DNA of 64,000 bases from Nageia nagi (lineage: Eukaryota > Pinophyta): NCBI GenBank assembly GCA_050084985.1, contig JBITNC010000002.1, positions 38,750,001 through 38,814,000 of the forward strand, in the 5' to 3' direction. Shown piece by piece: positions 47,344 through 59,609 of this stretch (within the stretch, counting starts at the first letter, position 1; each line of letters starts with the position of its first letter). The translations under genes and the position numbers were made by a program. The notes beneath the pieces are model-generated. The model was not told the origin of the DNA. It made no database searches and was given only the letters and a program-made list of their open reading frames with translations.

Positions 47344-47642
47344 TGTAGATTTTAGTTATCTAAGAAGAGTTGTAGCCCTAGGATTGATAAAACATGTCCT
47401 TTGCTTGGCTAAATGTATGTTCTTATTCAATAAATAAGATTAAAGTACTCTTGAAGTTGCTATGTTATTCTATGTTGTCCATGTATGAATTAATGTTGTG
47501 GAATATTATTCTATATTGTTGTTAAGAAGGCATTCATTATCTAGAATGATTGGGAACATACAATATAATAATAAAATTAAGTCTAAAAAAATCTATATTT
47601 GAGGATCTGTGTATACTATAAACATTCGATTATTATATATCA
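47344..47642 (+). repeat. 3' LTR of the plus-strand gypsy element
   Basis: Starts TGTAGATTTTAG after a purine-rich GTAAGGGAGAATAG and ends ATATCA, as does the first LTR. Alignment with 39870-40137 is good but shows many substitutions. Confidence 0.8.
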
Positions 47643-49329
47643 CTAATCATAACTTCATGCAAAATCCAATCTACCTATATTTTTATGTACCAAACATCTT
47701 ATGTATATCTTCCACAAGATTTTCTAGGCAAAAGAATGATTTTTTCATTTTATTCTTTAAAGGTAATATGTGGTACTTTTTGAGGGATCTACATTTTTAG
47801 ATTCTAACTATTACTTAAATTTTTGTAGTTTTAATCAACATCTTCATAGGATTTAAATTTATTTATAGATTTGAAAAGAGGATCCATAGGGTTTTTTCCT
47901 CTTGGTAACAATTGATTGAACAAAGATTATCTTTTGAACATCCAACATCTACTTCTAATTATCACTAGTAGAAATAATATTTAATGTTAGGAGATTGTTT
48001 GATGCAATAATATTACTATTAATTTGATTTTTTCCTTTGAGGATCTTACCTTGATTTACACTCTTTAAATTTTTAAATGCTCATCTGAATTTTTTTTGAA
48101 TACTCATCTTATTTATATCCTACACTAGTTGCAATTTCAAAGTTATATATTCTATAATAAATATAGGGCTTGGTCAGTTGCATAGGTACCTTTTCCTTAT
48201 ATAGCCATCTTGTTGCCACCTACAACATTCCATGGTAAAAGTTTTACATTTGATCTTTTGAGATTAGTTTCCTTTGCTTTAAGAAATCATGATGGATTGG
48301 GACCAAGATGTTATTTTGTCTATTTAAAATTTTTAGTCTAGCTTTACTTGTATTTTATCTTTTTGTTAAACTATCCTCAACTTATTTGCCCATATATTAA
48401 TAGACATAAATAGAGTTCCCAATTTTGGTGAAGATCATTTCCCCCATATTTCAACTAGAATGGAATATATATTTATACAAATTGGGAGTTCATAAAATTC
48501 TTCTATAAAAAGGATTAAAACCAAACATCCATTCTACTATGTAGATCCCTCTTTCCCAAAAATGAGTTACATCCATAGCCCCAAACATAGTCTTAGCCTT
48601 AATATTCTTTAATACTTATACAAATAAATTACTAAGGATTAATGTTATCAAGACTAACCTAGTCCAAGATAATTTAATAATATTTTCAAGTTCTATAAGG
48701 CTTATGTTTCTAACTCTAATCTTGTTTATGAGAGTATTGGTTATATATTTAAATACACCATTTAAAAAACCTACTCTACATTTTTGATGGAAATAGATTC
48801 ACCAAAAATATCAATTCATAGGCTTGAGATTATTATAATACAATCATCCTATTTATGATCCAAGTATAGACCATATTATTAATATTTATGAAAACTATGA
48901 TCTTCATATTTTTTGTGAATGTTATTTACTAAGAATGTGATTTCATACTTATTCTTTAGTTGAGATTGATGAGGATCTATTAGTGTCACTCATTGATTAT
49001 CCTATGGTTTAAGAAAAGTCACCATTTATGTACATTATGTATGCACTTTCAATGTCCATGTAATTTTTATTTTATTTTTTTAGTATTCATATAGTATATA
49101 TTTCTTGATTTTGAGTATGCAAAAGGTTTTTAAAGGAATCCTCACACTTTTACACTATCTATTTTCATATTTGAATCACTTTGGTGTCTTTTAATTCCAT
49201 TCCATAAATTTATATTTAGAAAATTAAAAGTATCCTATTATATATTTTTTGAATTTTATTATATATTTTCTTACTATTAATGGCTTAGTAAGATATATAA
49301 ATAAAAGATTATAATTTATGATGATTATA
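47643..49329. other. AT-rich spacer
   Basis: No gene or repeat recognised. Confidence 0.4.
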
Positions 49330-50220
49330 TACTGCACTCCTTAATACGATAAATAGAAAGGTACATAGGAGAAAATTGATGATCCTGAAGCTTTCCATAA
49401 TTTGAATTAATTGTTGAAATAAGATGTATAAAAAGTGATATAATATGTAAAAATATAATTAATGACATGATTGTGATATTTGGTCGTACCTTGTTAGCTC
49501 TAAAATTATAAGAATTGTAAAAAGGATTTTTGAGAAGTACAAAAAAATACATAAGATGATAATCATGCTTCACATGAAATACAATAATGGATCAAATAAG
49601 ATGTGTAAAATATGATATGGAGTATATAAATGATAATGGATGATATTAAAGTGGCATGTGATGATACATGATCATAGAGTCCAAGTGTAAGTTATTATGA
49701 TAATTGTGAAAGGTTTTATCAAAATTACAAAATACATGTTAGAAGATCAATCATCATCACACTCCACAAATCGCAAATTAATGATTAAAATGAGATCTTG
49801 GAAAAGTTATTTGAAGTGCAAAATACCAATAATGCATATGATAGTAACATATGATAGAGCTATATAAGATTAGAGGCTAAGTGCAAGGAATTACAAGAAG
49901 CATGGAAATTATCTATAAGAAGATTTAAGATAAATATTATGCTTCAAATATCTTGATGTAATGGCTCAAATGAGATCTATAAAATATGTGATATGAAGTA
50001 TAAGAATTCATAAAATAATATGAAAGTGATATATTATAGTTTCACATGAGCTCATAGGCTAATATTAAGAAATTATGATAATTGTAAAAAACATCTATGA
50101 GAAGCATGAAGATAGATGGGATAATATAAATAATCATCACACTTTATATGCCATGATTCAATTGTTTAAATGAGATATATGAAAATTTATATGAAGTATT
50201 AAATACCAATGATTGAAAGT
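49330..50220. repeat. Diverged tandem array, unit about 190 bp, five copies
   Basis: The phrase AAAT(A/G)AGAT(G/C)T with a following AAAA(T/G)-ATATGAAGTAT recurs near 49413, 49588, 49786, 49963 and 50172 (steps of about 175, 198, 177 and 209 bp). A companion phrase ATTATGATAATTGT(A/G)AAA recurs once per unit (e.g. near 49695 and 50070). A further remnant (CATGAGCTTAGAGGCTAAGTG) lies at about 54690, and a matching GAGGCTAAGTGCAAGG at about 49870. Looks like an old satellite or minisatellite. Confidence 0.7.
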
Positions 50221-51289
50221 TACCTAAAAAAATACCCCCTTATGGTCTATTAGGATGATTTAGATTCACCCTCTTAGGTAGATCCTACGAGGGTGATTTT
50301 AAAACTCCCTCTTTTTTTTTCATTTTAGGAACTAGTTAGAATCAAATTAGATATAAGTATTCTTTCATATTCTATTAGTACTAAATTTATCAATAATACT
50401 CCATAATTCTATAAGTATCTTAATATTGGTTTGTAAAATTTTGAAGAATATCAAGTTTTTGCAATAAATATATTTGTAGTAGGGGATATTTTTTCTTCTT
50501 TGGATGAAATGGTTATTAATTCTCAATTCAAATAAAGCATTCATTTATACAAGAGTAACAAATTATTAAGACCAATGAATACATATAAGGTTTCTTTTTA
50601 TTTTATGTAAGGATTCTTTTAAGTTATAGTTCCTTGAATTTATCTTCTTTGTGGTTTTAATCATTTGGAACAAAGTAATTAACCTTGAAATTTTTTTGGT
50701 GAATTAAATAGCTAGGAAATAATTAAAATTAATACATAATGTAATCATGGATAAATAAGAACCAACATCATTATAATCATAGTACTAGAAATAAATTTGT
50801 ACTTAATCCCACAATGAAATGTAGTATAATATGAACTTAATCTAAAAATATAATATAACTCATAGAATATGATATGATCATGTTTTAAGATAGAAATTGA
50901 AAATATATTCATTATAAAAATATTATATTCCTTTATTTAATTACCTCCTTTCATTTGTTTCTACAAAATTCAAAATATTTTTCTTAGACTTCAAGTGTAC
51001 AATAAATACTATTTATGAATATTTCACGCAATTAATCCCATGATACTAGAGAAACAAAGTTTATCCAAGGTACATAAACCTCCTATATATCATCTTAAGT
51101 GTTTCAAATAAGAAATTACATGACCTTGTATGATGAAAAAATACTATGCTATGTTAAATTCTTTGACAATATGATTGCTAAGGATAGACGATAATTAGCA
51201 TATAATATTACTTTTCTTTTAGTACTTATTAGAAGCTAATAATGATGAATCCTATTAAATATATAATATGAATAATGCTTGATACTAAT
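50221..51289. other. AT-rich spacer
   Basis: No coding motif. It lies between two diverged tandem-repeat areas. Confidence 0.4.
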
Positions 51290-52090
51290 AAATATTTCTA
51301 GGTTGTAATAGAATTAGGCTATGTATTAATGACATGAATATAATTGTAATGATAATGTTAAGTTTGATTAACACTATTCTAAGATAAGATTCATGACTAT
51401 AATTGCAATGCTAATTTTAATTTACAGTAAATCATACCATGTTAAGATGATATGAGTATTTCTTGGTATTATCATGTATGTTATTTCATATCAAAATCAT
51501 GCTATATTAAGATTATATAAATATATTACAATGATACTATTAATTATGAAAATATGATCTACAAAATTATTATTACTATCATATATACTATTTTATTTCA
51601 AACATAAGCTATGCAAGAATAACATGAACATTAAAATGATATTATGATATAAGCATGTGTTGTAATATGGAAATTATTACCCTATTATAGTATACATGAG
51701 TATTCTTACATACTATCATATATGTTATATTACTTCAAATATAGGCTATCTAGGCATGACATGAACAGTAAAGTAATATTGCCATATAAAGTAAAACTAT
51801 GCTATGCAAGTTTATCATGCATAATGCAAGGATGTTATTGTATCATAATAAGTTAAGTAAGAATGAAATAAATATTGTAGCAATAAATTTATATTACATA
51901 TTTAAAACTATTAAATACATATATGATATGAGTATATTCTAGTGGTACTTCCATAAATATTATGTAAAAATCATGTCTGATGTAAATATGTTAGTATATG
52001 TATTTAAATACATGAAAATTATGTTATTAAAGTATGTTATGAATGTTACATCTATTTGTATTGATAAGGTAGTTATTAAAGAATATAATG
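51290..52090. repeat. Diverged short-unit repeat region
   Basis: Variants of (A/G)GCTAT(G)xxx...ATGACATGAA(C/T)A followed by TAATGATA or AATATTG recur at irregular steps of about 60-120 bp, e.g. near 51318, 51435, 51507, 51608, 51745 and 51803. ATCATATATGTTATATTAC-like phrases alternate with them. Too diverged for a clean unit. Confidence 0.5.
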
Positions 52091-53077
52091 TACTAATGCA
52101 ATAACCCATTAGAGAAAATTCTATCAATTTTACATCATGTTATTACTTGTTGATGACCAGAAAGATCCATTTATTCATTATAATTGTAACAAAATATATT
52201 TGTTCTATAAAAATAATATCTTATTATATGCAACATTTGTACAAGTATTTATAATGAATACTATGGAATTTTTTGATTACAAAGTTACTGTAAGATCATA
52301 ACTAATTTTTAACTTCAATTATGATTGCTCTCCAAGGCATATGGCTGATAGGGAAAATCTCATTCACAATCACCCATAAGTAAGTTGAAAACTTAGTAGA
52401 ATTTACTTCTAGTATCTATTTGTTTAGATTGCAAATGATCTTGATCTTATATCTACTACTTGACTATAGTGCACATCTTTTTTGTCCTCTCTTTGTACAA
52501 TATTTAGTATTTGATTTTGTGATAACTAGGCATCTTATAAGACATCATATTGAATCTAAATAATTTTTAATATTAACTTAAAAAAGCTATTGATATAGTA
52601 ATTTCATTAAAAACATGTTAACCTTACAATAATAAGCCTTTTTTCCCTTATGTTTGGTGATATATATTCTTTTTCTGTCATTCTTGGCATCTCTCGTATT
52701 GTATTGTGTATATGATTTCTTAAATTAGGGAGCTAGAAGATCGATGGTAAATTTTATATTTAATATTGCTCTATGATAAGGATATTTTCTAATACATTTT
52801 ATGTTAAGGGATCAATTATGATAATGTATCATAAACCTATCCAATGTATCATAAGTTTTCAAAGTATTAGTAATATACAACAAATCTTAAGCATATAAAA
52901 TTTACCCGAGATAAGAGATGAAACTTCACACTATACTTCAATGAATTTAAAATAAGGTAATACATAGGAAAATTCAAGAATCTAGAACATCTCTCAATAC
53001 AATAAAATTTAAGTGGTGTTCTACTCAACAAATTCATATTTCTAATGTTGTACTAAACATCATCAGAAGAAGATGTT
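52091..53077. other. AT-rich spacer before the PPR pseudogene
   Basis: No repeat or domain recognised. The last 200 bases may hold more of the PPR pseudogene, too decayed to read. Confidence 0.35.
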
Positions 53078-53900
53078 GAGATCCATCAAAAAATAAGAAA
53101 AAGTGGTTTTCATTTTGATAATATCATGGTGAATGCTCTACTAAATAGGTATGTTAAGTTTGGGAATATAAATAAGGTCCATATATTGTTTGATAAAAAA
53201 TAATAAAGACACCATCTTATGGACTACAATGATTACAAGACATTCCTAGAGAGGGTTCTTTAGGGAATATGAAAATATATTTAGGGAAATATAATAAACA
53301 GACATAATCTCATATATTACAATGATCATAGGAAATACATGGAATATGTATAGTTTAGATATCCCTAAGTATTTTCAAAAAAAGTAATTGTCTAGTTTTA
53401 AACAAGATTTAATAAACTTTACAAATATTTTTATTATACATGAAACTTTTACATATTTAAAAATAAGACATAAAATTTCATTGACAAATAACTATATGTG
53501 GGCTTCTTTTGAATGCAATTGTGATAACAACCCTAATAGACATGTATGCAAAATATGGGAGTATTAAAAATATAAAAATTTTCTTTGATAAAATGCATTA
53601 TAAATGAATAATTTCATATATTGAAATGATTGTAAGATATCCAAGGAATGATTGTAGGAAGAAATATACCATTCTATTTGAAGAAATAGAGCACTTGGGA
53701 TTGAGTCTAGATCGTATCATATTTAGTAGTATTTTATTTTCATGCTACCATATAGGGCGAGTGAAAGAATGTTATCAATACCTAAAATCCATGAATTATT
53801 ATTATTGTATTACATATACATTTGAATACATATATATTTGGTTAAGCTTATTGGTCATCCTAGGTATCTAGATGAACAAAATAATAAAACCTAAACCTTA
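53078..53900 (+). pseudogene. PPR protein (PLS/PCMP type) pseudogene
   Basis: RNA-binding organelle editing or processing factors belong to this family. The reading, with several frame changes, begins EIHQKIRKSGFHFDN at 53078, then NALLNRYVKFGNINKVHILF and WTTMITRHS. After a poor stretch it gives TTLIDMYAKYGSIKNIKIFF, DKM and SYIEMIVRYPRNDC. It then reads ILFEEIEHLGLSLDRIIFSS, CYHIGRVKECYQYLKSMNYY and, near 53860, GYLDE. This is the P-L-S repeat order that precedes an E domain. Stops and frameshifts show it is dead. No intact copy is in the window. Confidence 0.85.
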
Positions 53901-56788
53901 TCCTCATGAATATATATAGATATTAAACATCATTGTAGTGATGCATAATTGTATTTATAACTATAAAAAATAATGCAAAGAATCATAGCGATATCAAAGT
54001 GATTCAATTTTATTATTAGATACTAGTTATATTTTAATGAATGAACTTATCTTAACCTACAATCCACCTACACCCCTCCTATTATCCAAATATTTCTTTG
54101 TATTATAAGAAATAACTACTAAAATGTATATATATGATTGGAGATGTTACATGAGATGTAAGAAAGCATGATAAGAGAAATAAGAAGATGCATTTCAAAC
54201 ATAGAATGAATCCATTTATGAATGTGCCCCTTGTCCTTCCTATATAACTTTATTTAGTGTACAAAATGTCCTTGTAATGCTACCTACCTCCATGGCATTT
54301 TGCATTTCCCATTTCATTTAATTGGGTCCTATCATTACCTGCAAGTATTGGGAGAAGAATTTACAAAGTTTACACTTCACATGAGTTCTCTCAAACCTCC
54401 ACATATTCTTAATTCCTTTGTAGAATGTATATAATCCTCTCACCATCATCCTCATAATCTTAAGTGAACCTTAAAATCTAATACGAATATTCCTAAAATT
54501 CTTACATGATATTTTATTAGGTTCATTCATATAAATCTCTTAGGTTTATTATGATGGTTGTAAACCATGATAAAAAACTATAGTATATTAGGTTGATTTT
54601 AAACCATCACAAAATAAAATTATCATATTTTAGCCACCCATAAAAGCCTTTTCTTTATACAATGTAGATATTATAGTGATGGGTATTAATACTACATGAG
54701 CTTAGAGGCTAAGTGAAAGGAAGTATGAGAACTATGATATAGATTAAATATAAATTAGATAATAAAAACTATTTAAATGCATTTTACATAATTAGGTTAT
54801 GATTGGATATATAATTCTAAAAGCTTATGATTCAAAGTTACAAATGAATAATAGTTTAGTGTTGAGGTAAAAGAGGGGCCATAAATATGTAGACTACTAT
54901 AAATTGAAAGTTATAAATCATTGCTATTCATAATTATATGAAAGTTAGAGATTCATATATTTGGAAGAGAACTGGTATGTAAGAATTTGTAAGTTCATTA
55001 ACCTTCACCTATTGATAAAAAGCCTAAAACATTATCAAACTTTAATACCAACTTTTGCTAAAGGATTTGAAGAGCTCATACACTAGCTAGAGTATAATGC
55101 AAAAGTGATCCCTAAATATATAAATATTATTCTAAATCTACACTAAATTTTAATGAAGCTTTGATACCAAATGAAGAATTTGAGGCTCCTAGACTATAGG
55201 TACAAACTATTAATACTTTAGAGATTTTCTACCACAATCAAACTCTAAAGAATAAATATATTTATTTTTATTTATTAATACATATGCATGCCTCCTTGGT
55301 GATGCATGCGACCTCCTCCACGCACTATATAAAACTCATAGCTATTACCTTCATTCTAAGAAGAATCAATTAACTCTTATCTTATTTACCTAAACTGCCC
55401 ATAGTAGCTCTTGCAAGGCATATACCAACACCGTGGAGTATCTAGTATATGAAGCTACAATGCTTCACTTGGCTGGAAGCCTATATCTCTCTTTTAGACA
55501 CACACTTATGAGATAAGAACAATATAGGATATGGTATTAGAAGTTTACACCTAAGACTTACAATAGGTGATGCATTCCGTAAAAATCATTTTAATGATTC
55601 CCTTGTGCTGCCAATCTCCTTTATATAATTGCGCATTACATAAGCACCTTATTAGTATTGTTTGAATCATACATAACCATTAATTTTCAAGCAGATAAGT
55701 ATTACATATGATTGCAAGTTAAAATTGGATTTTAAATGATGACACAGTCATTATTATTGGATATCTTCTCATTGTTACATGTTATTGAACTATATGCTGG
55801 CAAACTACTTATAACTTATTATAATTTTAAATATAAAGGATTGTATTTCATTGTTATTGCACACCTATACTATATTATCCTCAATTCTTGGGATCGAATT
55901 CCTTTGCACTTATATCATATTAGTGAGATTGCATTTCAATAAGAAAATATTATTCTTATTTTGCACCTATATTCAACATCATGGGAATGCCTTGCATTAA
56001 GAATCTATGACTATCACAATGCACCTATTAAAATGTAAACTCATGCGCTACATTTCATTGGATACTTATGGTTGTTCTCTTGTACTTGTATCTTATTAAG
56101 ATTAAAACTCACAAGGACTGTATTCCATTGAAAGATTGTTACTGTCACTATGCACCTATATCATGATGATATTGATATTTTTTTGGACTCCACCTCATTA
56201 GGAATATTAAAGATCAACTATTGTTATTATCCTTTCATGAGGCTGCATTCTAATGAAGTAGTCTATAAAACTAACTTATTATTATTTTGTACTCATATGT
56301 CTACATTTCATTTATAAACACTTACTACCCAAAATTTTTATTTACACACAAATTAAATGCCACTAAAAAGATATGCTAATTCCTTTATTTACTAGAATTA
56401 TTTAGTATTTGTATTAAATTTATTGCTTGAAAACTCCTACGTGATTTGAGTATGAGAAGTGTGTAAAGATGAGCACATCATTAACACAAATGAAATTACC
56501 TTAGAATATGATTAAACATAACCATGTAATATCTCATCATTATTTCACTTTGGATTATAGATAACATAATATATTCATATTGTTTTAAGTACATCATAGA
56601 GAGATAATACTTTATTGCACATCATTCAACATTTAATAATAAAGGAGATCTATTTTGTTTACATATTATTAAATAAACCAACAAATTCAAAATTAGAAAA
56701 TTAGATTTTAGTGAAACTTATATATAAGTATTTACATATATTTTTGAAGATTATATGAGGTTATGTCACACATAGTTTCCCATTGAAT
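53901..56788. other. AT-rich DNA with a promoter-like patch
   Basis: No coding motif. Around 55280-55340 there are two CATGCATG-like words (RY type) and CACTATATAAAACTC, looking like a promoter fragment, but no ORF follows. A remnant of the 190-bp array lies near 54690. Confidence 0.35.
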
Positions 56789-57098
56789 TTTGTATGTGCA
56801 TGTGATGTGCATGAAGCAAAGGGTCTAATGAGTTCAAGGAGATAGTGCCAAACCTAATAAGATTACCACTATCTTGTTGTCAGGAGCCAATATCATTTTC
56901 ACAGAAGAATAAACTCCTCAACCATAAGTCTTACCTTTATGAATGTTGTATGAGCATGTGATGTGCATGAAGCAAAGGCTCCAATGAGTTCATGAGGATA
57001 GTGCCTAACCTAATGAGATTACCATTATCCCATAGTTAGGAGCCAATATTGTTGTCATGGTAGAGTGAACTCCTCAACCATAAGTCTTACCTTTTATG
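56789..57098. repeat. 156-bp tandem duplication
   Basis: Copies at 56789-56944 and 56945-57098; both carry GCATGTGATGTGCATGAAGC and CTCCTCAACCATAAGTCTTA. They are still about 90 percent alike by eye, so younger than most neighbours. No coding capacity. Confidence 0.9.
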
Positions 57099-57999
57099 TA
57101 TTTTTTTATGCTTTGAATTAGTACAATTATATGATTGTAAAATCTTTTTAGTCTTAAATACTAATTCATGTAAACTATGTTAATATATAATTGCATTTAT
57201 TTTTGAAAAATGGATCTAGCTAATATTTATAAGAATGATTCCACTAAAGAATATATCGTAGTCCATCAAAAGGAAAAAGTAACATATACCTACATTGGAT
57301 TCAACTTTTACCATGAATATGTTCATGTGTAAGATAATTATTATGTATTATCTCTTGAAGATTTCTTGGTGGATGTTTACATTATTCACATTAATTGAAC
57401 TCTCAAAAATGCTAGTTAGATATATGTTGAAATGATCAATAGTTTAGATATATGATGAAAAGTATATAAAGAGGCTACTTGTTAGCCAATTTTCTATATG
57501 AAAGGATGTTATATCCTTAAATTTTGCTAATGTATAATTTTTCTAACAAAGAGTTTTGTATGTAAAATTTTGATGAAACTACTATTAGAATTTAGAACAA
57601 CTTCATCTTGATCTGTTAAATCAATTTTCATGATTAATACTATATTGCTACTTTCTATCTTACTGATGCATAATAAGAATGAGATTTTAGAATGAAATTA
57701 ATTAATGATGCTAAAGGAATTCAAGAGGATACGAGATGCTATAATATCTACTTTGGGAAACTAAGTATAACTTTATTGAACAAATTGCTTGGTAAAATAA
57801 TTGATAACAATATGCAACTATGCATGAATAAGTTCCATAATAACTAAAGCAATCTATGATTACATGATAAATTACCCTCTCAAATGTAGATATAGTTATT
57901 AAGAAACTTATTTGATAATGGAATGTGTAACAATTAATTGATTGAATTATACTTTCTAGGGCATGGAGTCTATTAATAAGAATGGATAGAGTTACAAAT
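57099..57999. other. AT-rich spacer
   Basis: Nothing recognised up to the copia LTR. Confidence 0.4.
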
Positions 58000-58539
58000 T
58001 GTTGGAAACTCAACACTTATCTCAAGACAATTTTCATATTTTTTTTGAGTTTACTATCCAATTGATACCCTAAAGATTGGGTAGCTAATTAAGCTTCTTT
58101 CAATCGGTCCAAAAATGTGCTAACTGATCCTTAGGTAATTGGTTAGACCTATCTAACCAATTTTTAGCCTACTTGTTAGGCCTAGATTAAAAGTGCCTCA
58201 GAACCTATCATTCTTGAGGCATATTTTTATGTTTTTATGCATTTTAATTCTTTCTTGCAGCTCACCCTATAGCATTGGATATATGTAAAAGCTATTGGGT
58301 TTATAACTAGTTTAGAATGCTTGTAATTAAATCTAATTTTTGTTTACTTTTGCATTGTATCATGTTAATTCAATTTCCTGCAACTCTCATAATTGTAGAG
58401 TGAATGAAGCTTCATTAATGAATTTATTATATTGGAATTTTGATTTTACATTAATCTAGCATTTTCCTATTTAGTTTCATTTTACTATTATTACACTTTA
58501 GCTCCATTTTTATTTATTTGAATTATGTTGAATTTATCA
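58000..58539 (+). repeat. 5' LTR of the copia element
   Basis: Starts TGTTGGAAACTCAACAC and ends TTTATCA, so it has TG...CA ends, followed two bases later by the primer site. About 540 bp. It has no partner in the window. Confidence 0.7.
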
Positions 58540-58541
58540 TT

Positions 58542-58552
58542 TGGTATCAAAG
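58542..58552 (+). promoter_or_regulatory. Primer-binding site (tRNA-Met type)
   Basis: TGGTATCAAAG just after the LTR, matching the start of the plant initiator tRNA-Met complement TGGTATCAGAGC with one change. Confidence 0.75.
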
Positions 58553-58647
58553 ATTTGCTAGATCTTAGTTGGGTTTGAGAAAGCCTATGGTGTATAGCAA
58601 TTGCAAAAGTATCTTGTAGAGTCTTGGTTTCCTTATTTGTAGGTATA

Positions 58648-59545
58648 ATGGCTAGAAATATAAGCTCATATATTCATATTCTAGAGTTTTATAGAAGTGC
58701 TTATAAGTACCAGAGCATTAAGATACAAAATTTGCTCATAGGAAAATATTGGTGGGACATTATTTATGATGGTTACATAGGTACCATAGATTGAAGCACT
58801 TTTTTAGAAGATGATAAGAAGGCCAAGAAGAAATTTAGGAGCAAGAACTCTCTTGCCTTGTCTCACCTCTAAGAAGATCTTGATAGGAGCATTTTTCTCA
58901 GAATTGTATGTTGTAAGATAGCCAAAGATGCTTGGAAAGTGTTGAAGGAAGGCTTCAAAGGAAGTGACCAAGTTAAATAAGTGAAATTGCAAATTGTACA
59001 GATAAAATTTGAGACTCTCAAGATGAAGGACATTGAGAAAGCTTCATATTTCTCTATCATAATTAAGGAGATTGTAAACAAGATGTTAATTCTTGGAGAA
59101 AACTTGGAAAAGGGAGTAGTTATTAAAAAAACTCTTAGATCTCTCACCAAGAAGTGGATTCATATTGTTATGATATTGGAGGAGATTAAATACCTCTCTC
59201 AAATGGATATTGATACTCTCATTATCTCTCTTATGTATCATAAAGAGAGGGTAGATGATGAGCCAGTATAGTCCAATAAAGATGAGAAAGCCTTTATTGC
59301 AAAATAAGGTAAATTAAGCTCAAATGGACATGGAAGTGGAAGAGGTAGAATCCAAAAGAGAGGTAGAGGCATAGGTAGAGGAAGAGAAGGCTATTTAAGC
59401 TCAAGAGGAAGAGTTAGAGGAAACAATAATAAGATAAATGCTCAATGCTTTTACTGCAATAAATATGGGCATCATGAGAGGGAGTGTAGTGGAAAACAAG
59501 CAATCAGTGGTGAAGGAAGAGCAACCAATTATGGAGAGGAATAAG
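58648..59545 (+). pseudogene. Copia gag (UBN2-like) with CCHC knuckle
   Basis: Starts at ATG 58648 (MARNISSYIHILEFY). Then come KYWWDIIYDGYIGTID, FRSKNSLALSHL, IFLRIVCCKIAKDAWKVLKE and GFKGSDQVK, followed by KLQIVQIKFETLKMKDIEKA and ILGENLEKGVVIKKTLRSL. An arginine/glycine-rich segment leads to the knuckle CFYCNKYGHHEREC (59446-59487), whose four ligands are intact. This is standard plant copia gag. Only a handful of stops break the frame, so it is less decayed than the gypsy elements. Confidence 0.9.
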
Positions 59546-59609
59546 GGTAGAGTGAAACTCTCTTTCCATGGAGGATATTGCCAATGTATCTAAAATAAAA
59601 GGTGATTAA

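Larger units (their letters stand above)
39870..47642 (+). mobile_element. Ty3/gypsy element, plus strand, gag-protease only, with a nested insert
   Basis: Direct repeats of about 270-300 bp (39870-40137 and 47344-47642) bound it, with a primer-binding site right after the first. Inside are gag up to about 40655, a 4.6-kb foreign insert, the rest of gag with a zinc knuckle, and the protease to about 46440. RT, RNase H and integrase are absent: 46440-47340 has no pol motif. The protease is of the same family as that at 11368-11720. Confidence 0.75.

Noticed and set aside
55270-55345. CATGCATG words and TATATAAAA as a promoter of a nearby gene
   Set aside because: No ORF or exon follows within several kb. 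Kept only as a note in the spacer entry.
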